From the NCBI GenBank assembly GCA_947504605.1, contig CANNJE010000010.1, positions 1 through 43,714 of the forward strand: 43,714 nt of DNA, written 5' to 3'. Of this stretch, positions 9,743-16,115 are shown in pieces. Each line of letters begins with the position of its first letter. Position 1 is the stretch's first letter. Made by a program: the position numbers and the translations under genes. The notes beneath the pieces are model-generated. The model was not told where the DNA came from, did no database searches, and saw only the letters and a program-made list of their open reading frames with translations. This stretch comes from Chitinophagaceae bacterium (GTDB taxonomy: Bacteria > Bacteroidota > Bacteroidia > Chitinophagales > Chitinophagaceae).

Positions 9743-11455
9743 TTAGTCAAAATTTTCTATTCCCTTAATCGTTTCTGCTTTAAGCGACAGACTAAATGGA
9801 ATCCATTCCCCGTTGATTGCCACTTTCATTCCAGTATGTATATTTAAACTTTTGGCATCAAAAGTATGTATAAAAACGGTTCGTATTTTGTCATTCTTAT
9901 AATCTTTCACCAAAATTTTTTGGGGTAAAATTTCTATGATTGTTCCTTTTACTCCTTTAAATATTTTTTGAGGTTCAGTAGATAATTTAGAATTGTCGTT
10001 GATCTTATAAATTTCAAAATACAATCCTGTAAATATTGGCGTATAACTATCTTCTACCTTAGGTTCTACACTCCGCATTTGCGAATTTTTACCATTGATT
10101 TGTTTTAATATGTACACCGAACGATACTTATTAAATTCACCTTTTGTAAGTAAGTAATCTGAAACTCCTTTTGTTCCAAATGTCCAATTAGCCAGAAGTC
10201 GCAAATCTTGCCTACCTACGATTGCATCATTATTGGAAAATAAAACTTTGTCTTGTATTTGTTGTAATTCTAAATATGCATTTTTACTGATACTAATCAT
10301 TGGCTTACTAAATGTTGCATAAGTAAAAGAAACACTCAATAATAAAATAAAAACAACCGTTGTTGGTATTTTCAACCATCTGCCAGCAATGGAATTGTAA
10401 ATAATTAAGTACAATCCTGTGATAGGAATATAGGCCATCATAAATAATCTGTTTGCCCATTCTAAACCTAAAAAAGGACTTGCGAGAAACAACGTGCAGG
10501 TTGCAAATGCAAACCCTAAAACATTTTGATAGTTTTTTATATTATTACGGTAACGAAGTAACAATAGGATGCCCTGAATTGCAAGCAAGTTCATTGCTAC
10601 TACTATTATTAAAGTTTGCCCCTGAAGAACCATATTTTGTCCATTGAATGCAAATAGAATCACCGGAGCTTCAAATATTTTTAATGGCACATGTAAAATT
10701 CTTAAAAATCTTGTGTAGTCAAATATTGAAACAAGTAAGAAGCATGACACCAATATAACAGCTGCCAATAAAAGTTTATTTAGGGATGGTCTTTTAAGTT
10801 TATCTTTTTGAAAAATGAACCAAAAGATAAAAATAACAAATGAAATAAAAACCACTAACCCAAAACTACCAAGATGAGTCAATGCACAAAGAATAAGTAC
10901 AATTATTGCTTTAAATATATCTTTTCTGTTTTCATACTTAATTATTTTCAAAGCATAAAACAAGTAGAAAAACACCCAAACAATTGCCAACCCGTTTTTT
11001 TGTAATTGATGTGAAAAAATTAAAAGAGGCGTGAAACTTAAAATTGCAAATGCAACCATTAAGTAATTAAAAAATGTTGATTTTATACTTTCAGTTTTGA
11101 GCTCTCTTGCTATCAAAAAAACAGGAATTGCAGATAATGGCGGCAAGAAAGCATCGATATATCTCACTGACAGTAAAATACATTCGTTTTCAGTTCCTAC
11201 ATGTAAGAAATATAAAAGTTTTGCAAGGATGCTACATAATGTAAAAAGTAATGGCATATCAGGGAAAGCCAAACGATAATGCTCAAACATATTTTTAACT
11301 TGCAATGGAAGGTATGGACCGTCTGAACCTGCTAATAAATAATGGTCTTCTGCTGAAGTACGGTAAAGCCTGAAAACAATTGCAATTATAATAAATGAGA
11401 TAACAGGCAACCATTTAATTAATTTATCGTTTTTCTCACTTTTATTTTTTGTCAT
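9743..11455 (-). CDS. Polytopic membrane protein, GT-C glycosyltransferase-like
   Basis: A 570-residue protein with about ten to eleven hydrophobic helices (first at about residues 14-30, the rest between about 100 and 400), followed by a soluble C-terminal region of about 170 residues. The first periplasmic loop carries an acidic pair-like site (LAGSDGPYLPLQVKNMFEHYRLAFPD) where GT-C lipid-linked-sugar transferases place their catalytic aspartate, and the overall topology fits that fold. I infer a GT-C-like enzyme and cannot name donor or acceptor. The tail ends in a small beta-rich unit (KGTIIEILPQKILVKD, GMKVAINGEWIPF) that looks OB- or SH3-like. The gene is AT-rich, stands alone, and has no other glycan genes beside it. 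Confidence 0.5.
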   Translation of the reverse strand: MTKNKSEKNDKLIKWLPVISFIIIAIVFRLYRTSAEDHYLLAGSDGPYLPLQVKNMFEHYRLAFPDMPLLFTLCSILAKLLYFLHVGTENECILLSVRYIDAFLPPLSAIPVFLIARELKTESIKSTFFNYLMVAFAILSFTPLLIFSHQLQKNGLAIVWVFFYLFYALKIIKYENRKDIFKAIIVLILCALTHLGSFGLVVFISFVIFIFWFIFQKDKLKRPSLNKLLLAAVILVSCFLLVSIFDYTRFLRILHVPLKIFEAPVILFAFNGQNMVLQGQTLIIVVAMNLLAIQGILLLLRYRNNIKNYQNVLGFAFATCTLFLASPFLGLEWANRLFMMAYIPITGLYLIIYNSIAGRWLKIPTTVVFILLLSVSFTYATFSKPMISISKNAYLELQQIQDKVLFSNNDAIVGRQDLRLLANWTFGTKGVSDYLLTKGEFNKYRSVYILKQINGKNSQMRSVEPKVEDSYTPIFTGLYFEIYKINDNSKLSTEPQKIFKGVKGTIIEILPQKILVKDYKNDKIRTVFIHTFDAKSLNIHTGMKVAINGEWIPFSLSLKAETIKGIENFD

Positions 11456-11588
11456 TTATTTAGAGCTTATATCGAACAAATGAATAATTACATTACCTTG
11501 ATTTATGTCCTATGCCTTGGTTCCTATCTTCACGAAAATAAACATGGCAGCGCTAGCACCATTGAACTGCCCCTGCAAATAAAAAAGA

Positions 11589-12086
11589 TCAAAATGAGTT
11601 GCCAATAGAAAACCCTACATAGGGAAGTCCATCATACTGATTAAATACTGGTGTAAAACTAAAACGATACATATAGTTTTTATTTGTCTGGTGCCTGATT
11701 CCAATACTGGGAATGATATTTATAAAATTGGAATTAATATAATTATTATCCCTATGCTCTACTATCGAATAAAGTTTCACATCAGCTTTTGTGTAGGTCG
11801 CTCCAAAACCAATATCAATACAGGAGTTTGTATTCCTGAGTTTTAGTAAATAGTTTATACCAAATGGAAGAGTTACATAACTGGAAGTAATGCCATAAAT
11901 ACCGACACCCACGTGAATATTAAGCGGAGTTATTTTAAAGATTTGCCGTTCATAATTGGCAGACAGAAAAAGACCATTACCTCCTAATTCAACAAACACC
12001 GTATTCATTTTATTAGAAACTGCTTGTGCAAATGAATGACTTGATGCAGTTAAAAAAAATAAAATAATACATAAATATCTACTCAT
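11589..12086 (-). CDS. Small secreted, outer-membrane-barrel-like protein
   Basis: A 165-residue protein with a clear signal peptide (about residues 1-20, MSRYLCIILFFLTASSHSFA). The mature part alternates hydrophobic and polar residues in strand-like stretches (FVELGGNGLFLSANYERQI, LNIHVGVGIYG, SCIDIGFGATYT, YMYRFSFTPVFN) and ends in phenylalanine (VGFSIGNSF), the usual terminal residue for BAM-inserted barrels. About eight strands would fit the length. I do not recognise a specific family. It lies 133 bp upstream, in transcription order, of the GT-C-like gene and could be cotranscribed with it. Confidence 0.6.
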   Translation of the reverse strand: MSRYLCIILFFLTASSHSFAQAVSNKMNTVFVELGGNGLFLSANYERQIFKITPLNIHVGVGIYGITSSYVTLPFGINYLLKLRNTNSCIDIGFGATYTKADVKLYSIVEHRDNNYINSNFINIIPSIGIRHQTNKNYMYRFSFTPVFNQYDGLPYVGFSIGNSF

Positions 12087-12411
12087 ATTGGGGCATTAAT
12101 GGGAGTCTTGCATGTAGTACTTGGTAATGCGCAGGGCATGAATGATAAATTAAAAATACAGGATTTTCAACGAAGAAAAAAAAATCCATTAGTGATTTCT
12201 CTGAGTTTCTTGCCAAGTGCGGAGACCAGACAGCGATGCTTCTTCTAGATATAACCCATAAACTAACCGGCATCAAGTAATCCGCCGGTTAGCGAGTCAC
12301 TTGCGCCAGTAAAGGGATTGGAATTAAATGCACTTGTAGCTGTTTAAACAACAAGTTGTAAAACCTGGTTAATTATGTTTTCTTAAATTCATCCCTTGTT
12401 TCAAAAAAAGA
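12087..12411. other. Gap with a possible frameshifted small ORF and a hairpin
   Basis: No convincing intact gene. On the plus strand an ATG at 12138 opens a frame (MNDKLKIQDFQRR) that reaches a run of nine A at 12176-12184. Past it, the -1 frame continues as SISDFSEFLAKCGDQTAMLL and ends with a TAA at 12278-12280. The joined product would be about 47 residues. An inverted repeat follows at 12263-12292. The rest shows only short open stretches. Confidence 0.3.
12263..12292. repeat. 9-bp perfect inverted repeat
   Basis: CTAACCGGC (12263-12271) and GCCGGTTAG (12284-12292) are exact reverse complements with a 12-nt loop. It is G+C-rich in an AT-rich setting. There is no T-run after it on either strand, so it is not a classic terminator. 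Confidence 0.6.
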
Positions 12412-12507
12412 TTATTTATGTTTTCTCTGCTCCTGAAGTGCAAGAAAAAAACCTGCCCCAAACAATAAAGTAACAATCCCCGATATATACGGCATTAACT
12501 CAGTCAT
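12412..12507 (-). CDS. 31-residue single-helix membrane peptide, hypothetical
   Basis: An ATG at 12507 opens a 31-residue frame with sequence beginning MTELMPYISGIV, one hydrophobic helix (ISGIVTLLFGAGFFLAL) and a charged tail (QEQRKHK), ending at TAA 12412-12414. Its ATG lies one base after the stop of the 58-residue membrane protein, a spacing typical of translational coupling, which is the main reason to call it real. The positive-inside rule puts the C-terminus in the cytoplasm. Such short single-span proteins often act as subunits or regulators of membrane complexes, but nothing here identifies a partner. Confidence 0.5.
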   Translation of the reverse strand: MTELMPYISGIVTLLFGAGFFLALQEQRKHK

Positions 12508-12508
12508 G

Positions 12509-12685
12509 TTAATTATGTTTTAATAGTTTCAAATATATCCCGAAGCATAGTATTGTTGGAACCCAAAGGCCAACGAATATTGCATGTTGCTGATCGCCGC
12601 TGAACCATAACGCTTCAGAGAAAATGAGTGAGAGTAAGGCTGCTAGAAACAATAATTTATCTGCTATGGTAAATATTTTAAACAT
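12509..12685 (-). CDS. Small two-helix membrane protein, hypothetical
   Basis: A 58-residue protein starting at the ATG at 12685 (MFKIFTIADK). A longer frame to 12802 exists, but its first 39 residues look non-coding and polar. Two hydrophobic helices, about residues 11-27 (LLFLAALLSLIFSEALW) and 33-52 (HAIFVGLWVPTILCFGIYLK), are joined by a short loop (FSGDQQ). The pattern with WFSGD and FVGLWVPTIL resembles uncharacterised small proteins I recall from other Bacteroidota, so conservation is plausible. It is followed after one base by the 31-residue membrane peptide. Function unknown. Confidence 0.6.
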   Translation of the reverse strand: MFKIFTIADKLLFLAALLSLIFSEALWFSGDQQHAIFVGLWVPTILCFGIYLKLLKHN

Positions 12686-13072
12686 GGTACTTTTTTTTCG
12701 CCTACTCATATGGCTTTTCGGTTTCGCCCCGTTTTTAAATGGTAGCTGGTCTCCATATTTTTTGATAAACAACAATATTGGGTAATTGTTTAACAATACC
12801 ATTATTAAACTGCATTTGAGATTTCGCAGTTTTTAAACTTGGCAAACCAATCAAGCTATGGATGTTGAAATAGAAGCAGTTGCTTATGAAGACTTTGGGT
12901 GCTAAGTATATTATGAAAAATCCCCTGCTTCTCACATAACGGATTTTTTTTAGCGTCTAAAACTAAGTTGTAGTTTGTCACCATACTGGATTTAATATAC
13001 AGTTGCTGACGATAAATCATCCCCTCTGCCCAACTCTAGCAGGAATACTATTGTTAGGCGAATTTTTCAACA
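12686..13072. other. 387-bp gap, possible decayed coding remnant
   Basis: No intact gene seen. On the plus strand the frame starting at ATG 12858 reads MDVEIEAVAYEDFG and then stops. Removing one G from the GGG at 12897-12899 would continue it as AKYIMKNPLLLT to a TAA at 12937-12939. This may be the end of a decayed gene or chance. Nothing else is recognisable. Confidence 0.25.
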
Positions 13073-13540
13073 TTAACTTCCGATTTCAAAATGCATCCAA
13101 TCATAATCTTTTTCCCTGCCTAAGGAAACAAAACCATTATCATAAAATATATCTATCATTTTTTTATAATCAGGTTTTGCAAATCTGGCTGTCAAATGTG
13201 TTTCATGAAGTTGGTTTCTTTCGGGATCTAAATCTATTGCTACTCCCCACGAATGTCTGCTCCAATCAGTTCCTCCTCTCATCTTACGATAATTAAAGCA
13301 ACCGCCATAAATATTAATTCCCAATTGTTGAATTTTCAGCGGCCCGTATTCCTTCAATATACCCGTAAGTGCAGCTTTCATATTTTTTGCAACCAACTTA
13401 TGACAGCTTATAGAGTGAACAGATATCGATCTGTCCCATGCTAAAATCATTGCAAATGGTATCTCTACCTTGGTAAGATAAGGAGCCCCATTTTGAGCAG
13501 GCGTTCCATACTTTCTAAATAATTCTGCAGTTGAAATCAT
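13073..13540 (-). CDS. M15-family D,D-carboxypeptidase/endolysin-like peptidase
   Basis: A 155-residue zinc peptidase of the M15 (VanY/L-Ala-D-Glu peptidase) type, acting on peptidoglycan peptides. The signature S-x-H-x-x-G-x-A-x-D is intact at residues 94-103 (SRHSWGVAIDLD, His96 and Asp103 as zinc ligands), and the second motif DWMHFE supplies His150. There is no signal peptide or membrane segment, and the whole protein is little more than the catalytic domain, as in phage endolysins. No holin or other phage gene is nearby, so it may be a domesticated or leftover phage gene, or exported by another route. It stands alone between two long gaps. Confidence 0.82.
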   Translation of the reverse strand: MISTAELFRKYGTPAQNGAPYLTKVEIPFAMILAWDRSISVHSISCHKLVAKNMKAALTGILKEYGPLKIQQLGINIYGGCFNYRKMRGGTDWSRHSWGVAIDLDPERNQLHETHLTARFAKPDYKKMIDIFYDNGFVSLGREKDYDWMHFEIGS

Positions 13541-14102
13541 AATACAAAATTTAAGGGTTAAGATGCTTTAAAACAGTGTTATGCTTTTGTATTGTTCGAT
13601 GCTCCAATGCCTATTTTTTTTAAGAAAGGTACTGGGCATTTTTATGGCGTTGCCATTCTTGAGACAGAGATGTATTAGTTTGGGAGGGTTACGGTAACGA
13701 GTACTAATGTAAAACTTTTTATTGATAACAACATTTTAAAAATAAACATTTAAAGTTGCAACTATATTTTATAATTGAGATGAAACGCTGAGCTAAAATA
13801 CGCTGATAACATATATGAATGAGTTAAGTTGATTAGATATAATTCAGATTGCTGAATTTCGGTTATTGAAAGCAAGGACCGAGACGTTGTGAGTAATGAG
13901 ATGATTTTTGTTTATGGAAAATGAAATAAATATTGTTAAGATTAAACAAAATAAATACATAAAATTATCTGTAAAATATTTTCAATAATTCAAACCATTA
14001 GAAGAAATATTTGTTTAACCATTGCATAAAAACATTTAAACATTTTTTTTGTTTAAAGTTTGCTTGCCCATATAACAATTTATTTAATCAAAAAAAATTA
14101 AC
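13541..14102. other. 562-bp AT-rich gap upstream of the rhodopsin gene
   Basis: No gene seen on either strand; only short open stretches. A small palindrome GTTAC-G-GTAAC lies at 13688-13698. The last 200 bp are very AT-rich and should hold the rhodopsin promoter, but I found no exact TAnnTTTG: the closest is TAAAGTTTG at about 14056-14064, with one extra spacer base. Confidence 0.4.
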
Positions 14103-14843
14103 ATGTTTCAAAACTTCCTGCAAGTCCATGCGATTGCAAACAACAACTACGTGGCCTTTACATTTTTTGTAGGCACAATGGCCATGATGGCTGCTTGCGT
14201 TTTTTTCTTTTTCGAAATGTCTAATGTTGACAAAAAATGGAGGACATCCATTCTTGTTTCTGGGCTCATCACTTTTATTGCAGCTGTGCATTATTATTAC
14301 ATGCGAGGCTACAACTTGGAAACCGGGGAATCCCCTGTATTTTTCCGTTATGTAGACTGGATCCTTACTGTACCATTAATGTGTGTTGAGTTTTATCTAA
14401 TCACCAAAAAGGCTGGTGCAAAACTTAATCTACTGTGGCAATTAATTTTTGCATCGGTAATTATGCTTGTTACCGGTTATATTGGCGAAGCTATTTATGG
14501 CAAAGAGACTCAAAGCTGGATTTGGGGATTAATTAGCGGTCTCGCTTACTTCTATATTGTATACCTGGTTTGGTTTGGAGAAGTGGCAACACTGGCTAAA
14601 AACGCTGGTCCCTCAGTTCAAAAAGCAGTTAAGACACTTGGCTGGTTTGTACTTGTTGGCTGGGCTATTTATCCTATTGGTTACATTGCTGGTACAGAAG
14701 GTGGATTATTTGGAATAAAAATGTTCCAGAGTCTTTCAATGGACATTGTTTATAACATTGGAGATGCAATAAATAAAATTGGTTTCGGTCTTGTCATCTA
14801 TGCTTTAGCACAGTCTGATAAGTCTGTTACTCAAAACGCCTAA
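14103..14843 (+). CDS. Proteorhodopsin, light-driven outward proton pump
   Basis: A 246-residue seven-helix retinal protein of the inner membrane. Helix C (RYVDWILTVPLMCVEFYLI) carries Arg82, the Schiff-base counterion Asp85, Thr89 and the proton donor Glu96: the DTE motif of proton-pumping proteorhodopsins. His63 (AVHYYYMRG) matches the His75 that pairs with the counterion. Helix G (YNIGDAINKIGFG) has Asp221 and the retinal lysine Lys225. The spectral-tuning position equivalent to 105 is Met93, which in Bacteroidota goes with green absorption. In helix E, WIWGLISG places Gly142 where bulky residues close the ring pocket in most pumps, so an antenna carotenoid could bind. The gene ends in a strong terminator, and the retinal-forming blh follows. 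Confidence 0.96.
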   Translation: MFQNFLQVHAIANNNYVAFTFFVGTMAMMAACVFFFFEMSNVDKKWRTSILVSGLITFIAAVHYYYMRGYNLETGESPVFFRYVDWILTVPLMCVEFYLITKKAGAKLNLLWQLIFASVIMLVTGYIGEAIYGKETQSWIWGLISGLAYFYIVYLVWFGEVATLAKNAGPSVQKAVKTLGWFVLVGWAIYPIGYIAGTEGGLFGIKMFQSLSMDIVYNIGDAINKIGFGLVIYALAQSDKSVTQNA

Positions 14844-14851
14844 CCATTATT

Positions 14852-14888
14852 AAAAAAGGTGTGATAAATTTATCACACCTTTTTTATT
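14852..14888 (+). terminator. Strong Rho-independent terminator between rhodopsin and blh
   Basis: A perfect 17-bp inverted repeat (AAAAAAGGTGTGATAAA at 14852-14868 and its exact complement at 14869-14885) ends in a T-run. It lies only 20 bp before the blh start, so blh would need readthrough or its own promoter. Confidence 0.9.
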
Positions 14889-14907
14889 TTTTCAAACCTG
14901 AAATGCT

Positions 14908-15847
14908 ATGATAAAGATTTTACTATTGGTGCTGGGTGTTCTCCTCCTTTTAGTTCAGCAGTATGTTATAGCTATTGAAACAACTACACAATTTTTAATT
15001 TTTATAGTAGGGATTTTATTACTTGGAGTTCCACATGGAGCTGCAGATTTATTGGTAGCTACAAGAAACGCTGATTCCTCTGAACAGATGTTTTCAACAA
15101 AATATTTCTTTATCGATTACCTAGGGAGATTGGTAATATTTGCTTGCATTTTATTTTTATTTCCTGTTGCAGGCAACTTATTATTTATCTTTTTTGCTGC
15201 GTACCATTTTGGAGAAACAGATTTGTACCAATTTAAAACCAATACCCTACTAGGGAAATTATTTGTAATATCTTATGGTTTACTAATTCTAGGTGTTATT
15301 CTGCTAAATCATTTTGATGAAGTAAAGCCGATTTTCATGTTGTTCGAATCGGGTAAAGAAAATCAAGCGATTATTAATTGGCTTAGCCTAAATCGATACT
15401 ATGTCCTTTCGTCTTTAGGCATCTTATTTTTCACTTCAACTTTTATTTATTTTTTAAAAAATAATCAACTAGACAATAGCAGTAAAGGTCAATTCTTAAT
15501 TCGTTTTGCATGTATTCTTTTTATTCTTTTTAATTTACCGATGTTACTTGGGTTTACATTTTATTTTGTTGTGTGGCATTCGCTATTATCTATTAAGAAC
15601 ATCATAAGTTATTTAAGAAAAGAAAATACATTTTCCTATAAAACGATTATGAAACAAATTTTACTGTACAGTTTTTTAGCAATTGCAGGCATTGTAATAT
15701 TTGGTTTAACTGGTTTTATGTTTATAAATACATTCTGTAGCTGGGTACATTTTCTTAGGATTGGCAGTACTTACAGCACCGCACATGAAAATAATGTATG
15801 ACATGTATGGCGCTATACGACAAAAAGGGAATGAAGTACTTAATTAG
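14908..15847 (+). pseudogene. blh: Brp/Blh-family beta-carotene 15,15'-dioxygenase with a 3' frameshift
   Basis: A polytopic membrane enzyme that cleaves beta-carotene into two retinals, the chromophore of the adjacent rhodopsin. Histidine motifs VPHGAAD (His43), AAYHFGETD (His100) and FVVWHS (His224) are present. As given, the frame ends at 15801 (297 residues) with a tail unlike the family after SWVHFL. The next frame, entered by removing one T from TTTT at 15750-15753, continues LGLAVLTAPHMKIMYDMY and ends at TAG 15845-15847, restoring the family's C-terminal PHM...MY motif and a total of 312 residues. Either an indel has damaged the gene or the base call at this homopolymer is wrong. The rest of the gene shows no other lesion. 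Confidence 0.88.
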
Positions 15848-16115
15848 AAATCAAATTTTTTATTTATGTATTTATTCGTGTTCCTTTGGGATAGAACACT
15901 GAAAAACGGATAAAAACGAATTAAGAATGGATTTTTTTAAAACATATGGCTGAATGGGACCAATATTGAACTTTTGAAAATTTATCTTTTCAATTACGAC
16001 TAAGAACGATAACCTTTGCTCTAGCGTGTGGCTCCATCACCCTTTTTATTTGTTTTGTTTATATGCCACCAAAGCGTTGGTATGATTTGAAAAAAATCAG
16101 GTAATAAACTTTCCT

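Noticed and set aside
12509-12802. Longer 97-residue version of the small membrane protein
   Set aside because: The first 39 residues are polar and unlike a membrane protein lead; the ATG at 12685 gives a clean two-helix product.
13562-13678. Plus-strand open stretch ending GTGHFYGVAILETEMY
   Set aside because: Only 37 codons with no start at its head, and open stretches of this length are common by chance in AT-rich DNA.
15342-15350. GTTCGAATC, which resembles a tRNA T-loop
   Set aside because: It is inside the blh coding frame, and no acceptor, D or anticodon arms can be folded around it.
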